Both the position numbers and the translations under genes were made by a program. A model generated the notes under the pieces. That model saw only the letters and a list, made by a program, of their open reading frames with translations, had not been told where the DNA came from and made no database searches. Shown piece by piece: positions 46,653 through 59,740 of a stretch of 64,000 nucleotides of DNA; position 1 is the stretch's first letter; every line of letters starts with the position of its first letter. Origin of the DNA: Euonymus europaeus (taxonomy: Eukaryota > Streptophyta > Magnoliopsida > Celastrales > Celastraceae); NCBI GenBank assembly GCA_963580455.1, contig OY756970.1, forward strand, positions 16,678,001 to 16,742,000, in the 5' to 3' direction.

Positions 46653-49600
46653 ATGGGAGCAGAGGGCGATTCAAGCGGCTCAAAACTCGGTGCTGGTGGC
46701 AGCGGTGAAGGAGAGGGAGTGCCGATTAACATACGGTGCTCGAACGGTTCCAAATTTACGGTGAGGACGAGCCTTGAATCGACTGTTGGGGCTTTCAAGG
46801 CTCTTTCGGCTCAGAATTGTGACATACCAGCGGAGCAGCAGAGGCTGATTTATAAGGGTCGCATCTTGAAAGATGATCAAACGCTTAAAAGCTTTGGTAA
46901 ATTTTTTTTTTGTTATTATTTTTTTTTGTGAATGCTGAGTAAATTCATTATTTATGGCTATAGATTTTTTTTTTTTAAGTTTCTGTGTTATTTTATGATA
47001 TGGGCGCTTGCTTTTGATACCAGTTTTTTGTGTTTTGTGGACTCTTGCGGTTTAGAAATTTACGATTTAGCTATTTTGAGGGGTTTCTTGGATAGGAATA
47101 TGTTCTGATTTCTACTTTTATTCCTATTAAAAGCATATATTCTGTCTGGTAGGCTGATACTGGATTATTTATGTTACTGTAATGTCGTAATTGGTACCAA
47201 TTATTGGTTGATAATAGATGCCTGTGGATTTGTGAGTTTATTGCGACATATTGTTGTTTATAAGAGGAGCTGCTATTGATTCTCAACAGTAACTTCTCTC
47301 TATTGTTGGGCACGGAGTAGATTTCAACATTTATGTTAATAATTGTATGATTTACTTTTCAATTTAACAGTTTATATAATCATTATATCAAGCTTGAAAC
47401 ATTTTTAGTTTATAAGAGCTCTACCACGTGTCCTACTTAGCTAATTGAGCCATTACTGATTATCATTCAACGGTAAACTTTCCTCTAGCATTGGACATGT
47501 GGAGCATCTATTCTTAGATATCCACATCTATGATATAATGATTGTATGATTTACCCTTTAATTTTTCAATTCATATGATCGGTATAATTGGGCTTGATGG
47601 ATGTGTTGATAAAATTGAGAGAATTGTTTTTATGTATGACGACAGCGTCAGGGCATGCCCTCACACCTTTCTGTCTGTCCTTTTATAGATTGTAAAACAA
47701 TTTTCTATCTGTGTTTTTGTTGTATGTGTGATTGGATTGGTTAGTCCACAATGTTACTCAAGGTCTGCGAGAGATTGCAATTAGGTCCCTACTCCTTTCA
47801 ATTATTCATAAATGTCTCCTGCAAGTACTTTGATGTCTTGCAGTTTTGTGTTTGGCAGTGTGATTTGCTATGGTGGGGAGTGTATGGTATAACTAAGTGT
47901 TGTTGGGAAGTTGTTATATTTGATAAAATTAATGAGAAGGATTTAATGCGTATTAGTTTTGGAGGAAAGGATCATGGTTGTTAGAATTGTACACTTCGCG
48001 ATTTGATTCGTGCGATCCGGTTTGACTAACCCATATAATATCATGAATGAGAAAGAACATGCGATTCACAAATTGAATCGCTAGAATTGGTACCATTCAT
48101 ATGATTCAAGGAGAAGACGAAAGAGAGTTCCAATTGATATGAATAGAAACCCCGATATGATGTTTGAGTCAATTGAGCAAACAAAAAACCCGATATAAGA
48201 CCACTCACGTTGTTTGTATTGTTCTTGATTCGTGTTGATGAAGAACAAAGAGAGAGAGGGGGGAGAGGTGGGGGGTGAATAAGTGAATAACACAATGATG
48301 GAAGGTTAGAGACGGACTGTCTTGCGTGTACACAAAACCAAATAAAAAAACACATTGTCACGTCATTTAAATATACTTTAAGATTTGAAGTATTTTATGG
48401 AAACCATCTAACCCATCTCCAGTCCTATTTAATTTAAAAAATCTACTATACTAAATCAGCTAAGTGATTTCAAATATGTAAGATTAATCCATATATTATT
48501 CACAAATAAAATTAGTGGTACACCGTGAGATGAGAGAGATTAATATATCATACTTACTTTCACAGGAAAAAATATATGTTACCGTTTTTATATTGTATAA
48601 TACTTTGTGTGTCATATACTATTATCGTTGTTATATTATATAATACTTGGTGTGTAATGAGACTTTGTTGATAATATATAGTGAAATTAGGTTGATATTG
48701 TTATTTGTTCCAATGTATGTGCCATATATTCATTTTATATGGATATGCATATATTTTACAATATATTATTAAAAATTAAGTGAATCTTGCAATTCATGAT
48801 ACAAAATTTTGATCCATCTATTCATACAATTCGATTTGATTTGACAATTTTGGAAAAAATATTATAAATGTAAATGGAAGAAAAAGAATTCAGTTTACTA
48901 AGTTGTAACAATTAAAATGTCTTGAGATTCAATTTTATATTCTTAAGTTACAATCATTTCTATAGCTTAATCTCTTAGCAAGTAACAATTTCTAGTGAAT
49001 TTTCATGAGGTTTAAATAATAAAAACTTGATGAATCATTCTCCAAGTAATTTCCAAGTAGAATTTATATGTTCTCATTAAAGTTGCATTAAAAAAAGTGC
49101 TCATAACGCCACTCATTCAATAGTGTTCGAATGTTATTTACATAACGAATTCAAGTAAATGTATAGGTTTGAAGTCTTGGGGAATGGCCCTTTGCAATAT
49201 TTAATATTTTTAGTTGGTTTTCATGATTTGTGTAAATTAGAAGTTTTCTGTAAAGGTAGAGCTTAAGCGTTGTGGACCTGTGGTAAAGAGTTTCTATTGC
49301 AACAGAAGTGTCGTACTCTCATGGGTTCAAACCATTTGATAATGCTGCATTTATTTGCCTTCCTGACCCCGTACTATGGTAGGAGCTGTGTGCTTTTTGT
49401 TGTTTCCAAAAACATGTTTGAAGGAAAGACGACAATATTTGTTTTCCTTCAAAAAGCTATCTAGTTTATGTTTATTCCATCAATTATTTAGATTTATTTC
49501 CTTCCATTCGAGTTGTAGTTAACATCCTATAAAAAAGACTGAAGAAAGAATTGGCCAACAAGATAATGTCGCAACTCGCAAGTATATGTTCAGAGATCCT

Positions 49601-52600
49601 TCTTTTCCTGTAAAAGCTGATTCTATTTTAAACCTCTATGACCACTCTCGCACCTTCTCTTTGAGAAATTTTCTCTTTTTCTCTCTCTAGGTATTTGTAT
49701 GCAATCTCACATGAATTTCCACATTGCATTCTCAATATTCAGTGATAACTGAATGATGGTCTTGGAGGGACAGGAAGGAAAAAGAGAAGAAAGAGGCTAC
49801 TTACTTACTGGTATTAATTGACACAGTGAAGAAAAGAGAGAGTGAAAAGGATGTAGATCTGCCTGAATGCTAAGGGAAAAACAAAGAAGATTTCCAATTT
49901 CGTATTTTATTATCTGTGTGTTTGTTTGGTGGTTATGGCCCTACATGCTATTTCCACAATTTGACTATGGGCTATTTCAGACAATAGATGACGTCCGTTT
50001 TGGGTGGACTTTTACGTCTTATCTTTTCTTTTTGTTTCCCTTGTTAAACTGCTTGTTCATGTGAGCAAGTGTATTTCTGGAATATTTCAGTCTTGTTGAC
50101 AGTAATTAACTGATGAAGGATGATAGTATCTGACATTATGTATCAGTTGCCTTTTTTCTGTTCGAGGGTAACCTTTTTCTCTCTCCCTTCCATTTTAATG
50201 AAGGTTTGCAGGGCGATCACACTGTTCACATGGTTCGGGGTTTTGCACCTGCTTCTTCTGCACCACGTCCTGCTACCACAGTTAATGCTGGAACTCCAAA
50301 CACTGCAGCAGCTGTTACCCGAGGTGTTGGTTCTAACGATGGTGGGGGCTTTGGAAGTGCTGACATTGGAGCATCGTTGTTTCCTGGACTTGGCCTTAAT
50401 GCACTTGGTGGTGGTGGTGGTGGTGGTGCACCTGCTTTATTTGGTGCTGGACTGCCGGATTCCGAACAACTTCAGCAACAATTGAGTCAGAACCCCAACA
50501 TGATGAGAGATATATTGGACATGCCTGCCATGCAAAATCTTATGAATAACCCAGAGTTAATGCGCAGCTTGGTTATGAACATTCCACAGATGCGCGAGAT
50601 TATTGACCGAAATCCGGAGCTTGGACATATACTGAATGATCCTGGTACTCTCAGACAGACAGTGGAAGCTGCTAGAAACCCTGAACTCATGCGTGAGATG
50701 ATGCGAAACACTGACAGAGCCATGAGTAATATTGAATCATCTCCTGAGGGTTTCAATATGCTCAGGCGCATGTATGAAAATGTTCACGAACCATTTCTGA
50801 ATGCCACAACGATGGCTGGAAATGACTCGGGTACAAACCCGTTTGCAGCTCTCCTGGGAAACCAAGGTGGCACACAGGTTAGGAATGCATCTGATAATCC
50901 TTCAACTGATGGTTCTGAAACAACTACCGGGCCCACTGTTCCTAATTCAAACCCGCTTCCCAATCCTTGGAGCAATACTGGTGGTAATATTCTTAGAGCT
51001 TATTGTTGTTGTTATTCTGTCACAAATGTTACTAATGAAGGGTATACGTGTATGGAATTTGTCAGGGGAGACGCAGGGAAACACAGCCACAAGGTCGAGC
51101 TCTACTGGGGATGCAAGGATACCGGGTGTTGGTGGCCTCGGGGGACTTGGACTTCAAGGGTCAGAAAGCATGTTTGGTGGCATGCCAGATGCTGCTCAGA
51201 TGAACCAATTATTGCAGAATCCGGCTGTGTCACAAATGATGCAAAGTATGCTCTCCAACCCCCAGTACATGAATCAGGTATAATGAATGGAAACTTTATT
51301 CAACAGATGTTAATCTTGAAGCTTAGATGCTTTATACTGGATTCATATTTTAACAAGTGAACTTTCAATCTTAGATACTTAATTTCAATCCTCAACTTCG
51401 GGGAATGATGGATTTGAATCCTCAAATGAGAGAAATGATGCAGAACCCTGAATTTCTTCGTCAGTTATCTTCCCCTGAGACAATGCAGGTATGCCATTCT
51501 GCCTCGTTCTCCTGTATCTTCCTCCCTCTCCCAAACCAAACTTATGCTTACTCTGATTGATAAATATGTGAACACGTGTGTGCATGTTTCTATGTTTATA
51601 TATTGAAAATTTGATGTAGGTTTGTTGATTAACATAGCTCTCCGCTGTGGCATCTAGTCACGTCATAATAGGCAGTAATTGTTTTTAATTTGAGGGGCAT
51701 GGGATTATTTTATCTCTGAATATCGTTACATATGTTTCAGTGAAGTTCAATTATGCTTGACCATTTCCCCTTTCCCTTTGTAATGCAGCAAATGCTTGCT
51801 TTACAACAGTCGCTTATGTCTCAAAGCAATCGGCCGCCATCATCCCAGTAAGTTTGAATTTCCTCTCTGATTACATGATTTGATGGCTGGAGTGTTATTC
51901 CCAATATGAGAGCTTCGGAGCTTGTTTAAGAGTGGTTTACGTCGTAGTTGATGTTTTAATTGGTTGTCCTTTTGTTTTATCTTTTAGCATTTTAGTTAAC
52001 ATCTTTCTCCTTACCTCTTGTTCAAAATAATAGTATGATTCTAGGACCCTTTATAATCTGCTATATTTTTTCTTCCCCTTAATTCAAAGATAGTTATGGT
52101 TCTGCTCTTGATGTGTCTTGCTTCCTTGCCTCAAATTCCTTCCATGCAGCTACCACTTCATTTTTTTTTTGTCTTTCTTCGAAACTTCATTGATGAAAGG
52201 CACCTGGGGTGCCCTCCTTTTGCAAGAGCTTGCAGTTTTAAATTTATGGAACTTAGTAACACATTTTCATTTATAAATTCCTACTTGACCAAAAACATTT
52301 TCACATGGAATTGTGTTTTTACATTTTTGGTGATTATTACTGCAATTGACTTGACATGCGCTGTGCTCTTTGCAGGGAACCCACACAGCCTGGTGCTACT
52401 ACAGGTACGAATCAATTGGCAAAAAATAATTTATTGGAGAGGCTCTCATAGGCAATTTGATGTGCTTGCCTGAACTCTCCCCCAAATTTTCTACAGTTGT
52501 TGTGCCTCTTGATAGTGTCAATCATACCTATGCACCCCTTTAAAAAATATATATGCATTCCTTCTATAATTTATCCCCTCCTTTTCCCGATGGTACACTA

Positions 52601-52983
52601 TTACGTAATTATGTTGATGCGTTTTCATTAACAGGAGCACCCAACAATAATGGGCTGGAGTTGTTGATGAATATGTTTGGCGCACTTGGAGCTGGAGGCT
52701 CCACAGCCCAAAACCAGCCTGATGGTTAGAATTCTCAATTCTACCACGTTCTATTGAATTTGTTGTAAACTCAAAATATTGGATTCTCGGTGCCTTTTTG
52801 TCGATGCTGAGAACACAATCATTGTTTTTTGTAGTACCACCGGAGGAGCTCTATGCAACTCAGCTGTCTCAACTACAAGAAATGGGCTTTTTTGACACCC
52901 AAGAGAACATTAGGGCTCTGCGTGCTACTTTGGGGAATGTCAATGCTGCAGTTGAACGCCTTTTGGCAAATTCTGGACAATAA
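46653..52983 (+). CDS. DSK2: DSK2/ubiquilin ubiquitin receptor
   Basis: Eight exons: 46653-46896, 50204-50983, 51066-51277, 51375-51488, 51789-51847, 52376-52404, 52635-52724 and 52835-52983, giving 558 aa (Arabidopsis DSK2a and DSK2b are about 540-550). A ubiquitin-like domain at residues 23-95 ([39 protein letters not shown]) is split by a 3.3-kb first intron. Next come a Gly-rich linker, STI1-type repeats ([56 protein letters not shown]) and a C-terminal UBA domain at about 512-557 ([18 protein letters not shown]). The UBL binds the proteasome or ATG8 and the UBA binds ubiquitin chains, so the protein delivers ubiquitylated cargo for breakdown. Exon 3 was placed by phase: GGTG|GTAATA joined to GTCAG|GGGAGAC. 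Plants often have two DSK2 genes side by side; only one is seen here. Confidence 0.95.
47985..48370. other. Repeat-like insert in DSK2 intron 1
   Basis: This part of the long intron differs from its AT-rich surroundings. It starts with AATTGTACACTTCGCGATTTG and CGTGCGATCCGGTTTGAC, has (GA)n and GGGG-rich stretches, and has an open minus-strand frame (48361-48041) with no domain. A weak match to AATTGTCAAATCAAATCGAATT in inverted form near 48825-48850 suggests an old transposon, but the boundaries are not clear. Confidence 0.3.
49262..49390 (+). mobile_element. SINE-like copy in DSK2 intron 1
   Basis: TGTGGACCTGTGGTAAAGAG resembles a box-A region and CATGGGTTCAAACCATTTG a box B. The 3' part GACCCCGTACTATGGTAGG then AGCTGTGTGC parallels the Au-type SINE tail seen at 31945-32108 (GACCCCGCCCACCACAGGAG). 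Confidence 0.5.
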
Positions 52984-53811
52984 AGTTCTGAATTTCTATG
53001 CTTTTAAACTCGAAGAAAATCTCATGGATTTGTAGGATTATTCAACTTGGACAGTGAGTCGCCCCGAAAGGCAAGCCATGACAACACACTACAGAAATCT
53101 AATTTGGCTGTGTTCAATAAACAAGTAAACACCACCATTCCATAGCCGTGAACCTGTGGATCTGAGCTTATGCATACTGGGTTTATTGGCACCCATCTCT
53201 TCCCCTTCCCCCTTTACATACAATGTTCTATTTGACTAGTTTTGTGAGGGCTATTAATTCTTAATAGATACATTTATACATGTTCAATCAAATCTTGGCT
53301 TTGTGCATGCCAATTTGTTGTTTTGTAACCAGTTTTTTAACTGAGGGTGTATACGACTACACAGGTGTGTGAGATCAAGGTCTCATCTTGTGGTACTATA
53401 TGGGTTTGATAGCAAAAGTGTGGTACTTGTGAATGGTGGATCTTGGCTATTGGGAATGCAAGATTTCATTTCTTAGGGTTAATAAATTAGCAATAGTGAT
53501 TATACTATAATTATAATGTGTTTACATATATTAGCGAAATACTAATTTTTTGTCAATTACCCAGTAGAAAACAGACATATCTTGGTGAATTTCCAATACT
53601 GAAGGGGCTTTATCGTCAATGTATCAAAAATAATAGGACCAAAATGGAAATACACTAAGATCTAAGGAGAGCGAAATAATATCTCAGAGGGACTGAACTA
53701 CGATATCATGACATAGTGGAGCCAAAAGGTTCTGCAAGCTTTTGAAATCCGTCTCTCTGTCTCTCTCTCTCGCGCGCGTTCTCATTTCTTAATGAGCTAA
53801 AAGGTAATGAT

Positions 53812-56800
53812 GTTCTTCGCTCTCAGTTTGTATTCAAATTCTCTATAATCTTTCTCCCCTTTTTCTGTGGAATAATTCGGTTTTGTTTATTATTTCTTCG
53901 GTTGTTGAATTGTTACAAATTTGGAGATTTTGGTCAGAATACAAAGATTATTGATGGGCATTCCTTGGTAGTTTTAATTTCTATGTTTCATTTAATTAAC
54001 ACGACTTGTAAGTTGTAACCCTAAATTGTTTGTTAGTTCTTGGTGAATGAAGAATTCTTCGCTCTATGGGCCTTTCTATGGTTTTAAATTCAATGCTGTG
54101 CTGATTGTTGCTTGACGTTCAATTGCAAGCCATGGGAGAGCCTTTGATGACTGATGAGTCCCGTTGTCTTGAACCTTATTTTGTCATTTGTATAGTTCAT
54201 TGTCAGCCTCAAAAGATTTTCGCTTTTCAATTTAGTGCCTTTTCTATTCTTCATCAATCTAAATCTCTGCATAATCATTGTATATGGTACTAGATAGCTG
54301 TAATTGTGAGTAGATAGGGATATCATGAGATTTCAAATAATTCATAGTGAACTTGAGGGATAAACAATGTGCGTATTGGATATGGCTATTTCATGTTTTT
54401 TCCATGCGACCTCGTCAATTAATCTACGGATTGATATGGTCTTTATTTTAAAATTCCTAATCTGTTTGTAGTCTTTGTTCTTTTTTAGGTAGGTTTAGTT
54501 TTCAGTGATAGCTCTAGCATGAGACAGAACAAATATGTTTAAGGAAATAATTTATAGTAGACAATAAATGAGCTTGAGTGAATTTGTGCACATTGGTTGA
54601 GATGATTCCATGTTCTTTTGAGGGAGTACTCTAGATTTAATTGTATTTCCATTTGTCTATTGGAAACTTTTTTACTGTTTATCCTTGTAAGACCTCCGCT
54701 TCATGAGTTCAGGTTTTACAGTTCAACTGCCAGTACGGTACGGTTTTTAAAATTATGGCGGAAAGGGAATGGAACTCTAGGACCAGTTGTAAATTTGTAG
54801 CTCTTGGATTTGAATCTCACGCAGTGCATCTTAGAATTAAAATGTTACCAATATATTTTGGTGATAGTTTCTAGTGCTTGCTGTGCAGATGGATGGGTCC
54901 AATGCGACCTTAGCCTGGGGTGGTTCCACGTTCTAATAAAAGAAAGTAATAAAAATTTAAGATTTTTTTAGTTATTCTTTGTTAATGCCTAGTTCGCGTA
55001 TTGTAGTTGCATATTTCTGTGTAAATCCTAAAGTTGTGAGTATATAGTTTCCACTTTCCATCATGGGACGGAATGTCTTTGTTGAATGAAGAATAATTTT
55101 TTGTAGGCTAACAAACGAACCGGGACATAATGCAAATAATGGATTAGAATTAGATCATTTCATGTTTTTACTAGATTGTATTTTAGTATGGAAAAAAAAT
55201 TCATTGAAAAGCACCGAGGTGGTGCCATCCAAAAGGAAATACAGCCAATAGTTTACATTGAAAAATGCTGTTATAGGGTAAACATTAAGTAGAAATGCCT
55301 GCATTAAAATAAAAATTGAAAAGTTTTCTCAGCCACTAGTTGATTGCTCTCCTCATATCGCAAGAGGTATTGTTGAACAGCCACTATTCTCCTCTGCGTT
55401 CCAAAACTAGATAGACCATGCTAGTAGTTCATTTTCTAAAAATAAATATGTGATTGCCTGTAGAACTCCTAAGAAATTAGAAGCACGATTAGATATCCAC
55501 TTAAACCAATAACAATGGGGGAGGGGGTGAATGATGGACTCTATTTTACAAAGATAAAACTCATTTACCAAGACCCTAATCTTTTTTTACAAGTTTTCAA
55601 TATGTCTTCTCAAAATGCCTCCTGATATAGAAAAGGGACTCTGGCTTGCATATTTCATCCTCTCTGTTGTCTTCCAGGGACATCAGCGGTTCTATTTTCC
55701 CTGCCTGAGATTCCAAGAATCTAGTAGTCAGATTAAACTTCGAATTTACCTCACATATACTTGAAGCCCTTCAAATGGGGCTTATCTTCCTCCTCACTAT
55801 AAATGAAAGTCTCATTGATGGTCTTCTCAAAAGAGTTTGAAAGGTCCAATTCTCTACCTGTAGTGTTTCTATTGAAAGTAAAAAAAATTAAGGGACTGCT
55901 CCATTCCTAACATTCAAAGAATCTTTCATCAGAGCTTCCTTGCGATAGAATTATTATTAATAAGCTTTTTGGGAACTGAACCTTTTTCACTAACCTCTTT
56001 TTATATGGATTGGCTAAGGAAACTGTTTAAGATGATTTTTGATTTTTAACTTTCATAAAATTCAACCTAAAGCTGTTTAGATTGAACATGCAAACTATAA
56101 ATCTCTCTCTCATGCTATAATTGCTAAGCATATATTGACATCTAAGTTGTAAACCAAGAAAACATCATCTTCATGATATATGTGAGTAAAGCTGTATACA
56201 TGTCCCCTTTTCAAACCCTCTACTATTGCCTGAGCATTGTGTGTCGTTTTTTCATGTTGGCATGGTTAGAGATGATGTTTTGGTACAAATTGAGGAAGAT
56301 GTAGACACAATAAGATAAAAATGAAGACTTGGAGAACAAACTTTGGTAAAAAGATCTGTGTCATTCACTGTACTTTCGCTTTTTGTAATTATTGGTCTCA
56401 ACTGTTACAAATGAAGATGAAGATTGTCTACATCATCACCTTTTTTTTAATGTAGTTGAAGAAGATTTTTTTTTTTAAAAAAAGGAACAATTTTCAAGAT
56501 GCCATTATTCATGAGTTCCCCCCAGCCCCTTTTTTAATGTTATGCTTTGGACTTATATTGGCTTTGTTTCATAAAACCAAGCCCGGTAACCGCTAATTAT
56601 TTGAAAAATGGCTAGTATCGGTAAGCCTGGTACACAAGAAAAATGGAGCTACGAATATGGCTTTGTTAGTTCTAAGAGGTTAAGAGCAGTTAATAACCAG
56701 TAAAATTTCAGAAGAATGGTCTGCTACTCTGCAGAATTGGGGTGTGAATGTTATATTGAGTTTGTTCTTCATGCTTGCAGAATAACTTACTAACTTCGGC

Positions 56801-57528
56801 ACAAATGTATAAGCCCGTCAAAGTGGGAAATGATGTTTTTCACATTCCTAGAAGTGATTTTTTCGAAGTTCCTTTTGAGAACATGATTTTGCATTAAGTT
56901 GGAAGTGGATTTTGAAGAGTGCAAAATCTAGTGACATGTTAACTGATATGATATATTTGCCTTTTTAGTTTAGTAGTTGCATTTCATTATGTCTCCTATA
57001 TGAGTTTTCTTGGAATTTGTAATGCTTGCTTGATACAGTCAGCGTGTTTTCCCTTATGGTTGCATCTTCTGTCCATGGCATGCAAACTTGATTGCTAGAA
57101 TTTCAGAAATGCAAGAATATTATGGTAGTTCTTAGATGATGTCCTAGTGAGAATTCCAAATATTGCTTATACAAATATTATTAACTTATAATATCCTGTA
57201 GTAAAGCAAGAAGGATATTTCTGGGTTTTATTGATTTGTCCAACCTTTTGGGTATAATTTTTGATACATTTGGCGTTCTGTTTCGACTGTTCAGTTCAAC
57301 AACTTATGTTGTACGCTTTCATTGTATTTATTAGCTTATCCTCTTGGTAACTGTCTTTGGATTGCCCTTGCCTGGTGCTTCTTAATAAATTTCACATTCA
57401 AAATTGGACAAAACAAAAACCCATAGTTAATGTTTTATGAGTTCTCCTTTTATTATTAAGTTTGAGAACTGTCGTTATTTATCTCTATTTTGCTGACTAT
57501 GAGCTTTCTGAAATTTTAGTTGCTACAG
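53812..57528 (+). other. Probable long 5' intron of the unknown-protein gene
   Basis: Between a likely leader exon (CT-rich, with CTCTCTCGCGCGCG near 53765) and the coding exon at 57529 there is no convincing coding sequence on either strand. The stretch is AT-rich with short frames only. It could instead be intergenic if transcription starts nearer the coding exon. Confidence 0.4.
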
Positions 57529-58694
57529 ATGGTTCAACAATCGACAGACTCTAAATTCAGTGAGTATGGGCTGGCTAGTGCTGAAACTAACTTGCCCGCT
57601 CATGATAAGCAGTTGCCTGTTGCTGTGAAGAAAACACCACTGAAAGATTTGCAGAACGATAATAGAATTACAGTGCCCAGTCTTGTAGGAAATCCTGCAT
57701 TACTGAAAGATAGAGAGCCAATTGTTGATACTGCTAAGGTCTCTGGTTCCAAGAGACCCTCAGACGAATGTCCTGTGAGTTCCTCGTGCCCCCAACCCGC
57801 AGCCAGTAATTGTGCAAATGGGCAACTTGTCTATGTTCGTAGAAAACCTGAGGCAGAATTAGGCAAGAGCGATGCTTTGAGCAATAATGCTGATTTCCCA
57901 CATGCAAAGCTATTTGGTAACCAAGAAGTGACTATCCTACCAAGAATCCACGTTAAGAAGCCAAACTTTGCTCGCTTTCCAGCAGTTGCACCTTCGCCAG
58001 TGGCTCCCTTGATGTGCTCATCTGGAAAGCCATCAGTTTCTGTTCCTCTTGGAAATTCTAATAAGAGGTCAGCAACAGCAGAGTCCAATTACAAATCTGT
58101 TGTTACCGCTACAGTATCATTGGGTAATACGACTAAAAGTCTGCACTGGGAAGAGCGATATCAGCAATTGCAGTTATACTTGAAGAAATTAGACCAATCA
58201 GATCAAGAGGAGTATGTCCAAAGTACGTCCTTGAACCTCTAAGATGCACCTTTAGAGACTCTTTTAACCTTTCAAATGGCTGAAATTATATGACAGTGAT
58301 TATAATTTTTTTGCATGATCAGCGCTTAGGTCAATTTCATCAGTCGAACTTAGTAAACTTGCCGTGGAGTTGGAAAAGAGATCAATCCAGCTTTCTTTGG
58401 AAGAAGGTAACACAACATTGTGGGTTTCAAACTTTTCATTTCATTTCAATTTGAAAGAGATAAACTAAAAAACAGAATCTCTCTATCCTGGTGAATTGTG
58501 AATGCAAAGATGCGCCTTTGGAGACTCATTACGAGGATTAACTGCAAGTTTTGTTTTGGTCATCTCTGTTATCTCAATTAGACATTCTACTAGAATCCAA
58601 ATTTATCGCTCTCTTTCTGTTTTCTCATATTACAGCAAAGGTAGTGCAACGTGCTGCAGCCCTAAACGTCTTGGGGAAATCTATAAAGAAATAG
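57529..58694 (+). CDS. Conserved plant protein of unknown function
   Basis: Three coding exons (57529-58222, 58323-58406, 58636-58694) join in phase to a 278-aa protein. Residues 1-205 are polar, Pro/Ser-rich and probably disordered (KKTPLKDLQNDNR, VYVRRKPEAE, RIHVKKPNFARFP). The C-terminal 70 residues are charged and likely helical: SLHWEERYQQLQLYLKKLDQ, LRSISSVELSKLAVELEKRS, IQLSLEEAK and VLGKSIKK. I do not know the function; from memory, uncharacterised plant proteins share this tail. A non-coding first exon near 53740-53800, ending AGCTAAAAG|GTAATG, would leave a leader intron of about 3.7 kb. The start could be at this ATG or in an upstream exon that I could not see. No membrane segment or targeting signal stands out. 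Confidence 0.75.
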
Positions 58695-59740
58695 TTGGAT
58701 ACTTGGATGTAACAAATATGAGTATCTGTTCGTAGGAATTTGGTCATTACTGGTTTCTCTGTGTCCTGGCTCTCGTGCCATTTTGACCTGCTGTTTATGT
58801 GCTAATAGTTGTCTCTGGAATGCAAAAGCTGTTGACAGCTGACAGCATTTCTCGTACCAATTTGCTTTCCAGATTATTTGTGCAGTTGAATAGCATATTA
58901 ATGGTTATTTTGTGAAACTTGTATTTCTTTTGATCGAATTTAATCCATTGCATATTTAAATATCAATGGAGGTGTATGCAAAATTTATTTATCGGATCTT
59001 CATACAACTAATGCAATTGCTCGACTATAGTAGTGTTCAACTCACTGGCTTATGGGTGGGACTCATCTCCAGCAATGAATCTACAAACCTTGTCATTGAC
59101 ATGAATAAAAAACCAACCTTCGACTTTGTGGAGGTTTATGATGCTAATTGCATTTGGTGGTTTTAGTCATCTCAATACAAAATATTTCAAAGTATTCATA
59201 ATTTTATTTGACAACACATACATCATGATTTAGAGGAAATTCATGATTCAAAATTCAAATTCATGGATTAAGTTTATATTGAGACACGTTTAGGATATCT
59301 TTTGTTGGGATACTTAATATTTTCCAACTGCATTTGGCAATCTGTACCTGCTTCTTTGAATCGAAGACGCCATTGTTTCTCTAGGCTTTCCACAAACTGC
59401 AAACTCTGAGATCCTTGTATCCCTTCTCTTCACCTCCATTGCATAGCATCAATTCTTGTATGATTATAATTTACGAATAGATCACAGAACATGATTACAG
59501 AAAAATTCTCAAATGTCCACTCAGAGATTTATTCTTGCTCCGCCCTTGCACTTTCTGGACGTTAATAGGCTCAAAAAAGTTTTAAAAGGCCAAAGAAATT
59601 TTCATTTAAGGGGATAGAATATACCATTTGTGGCCCCTATCCAGGGAAAAAGAATGTAACAATAACTATCCATTCTTCTTAAAAAGGAGAAACGTGGAAA
59701 TGATTACAAGAGAGGGGGTGAGAGGAGGAACAGGAAATAT

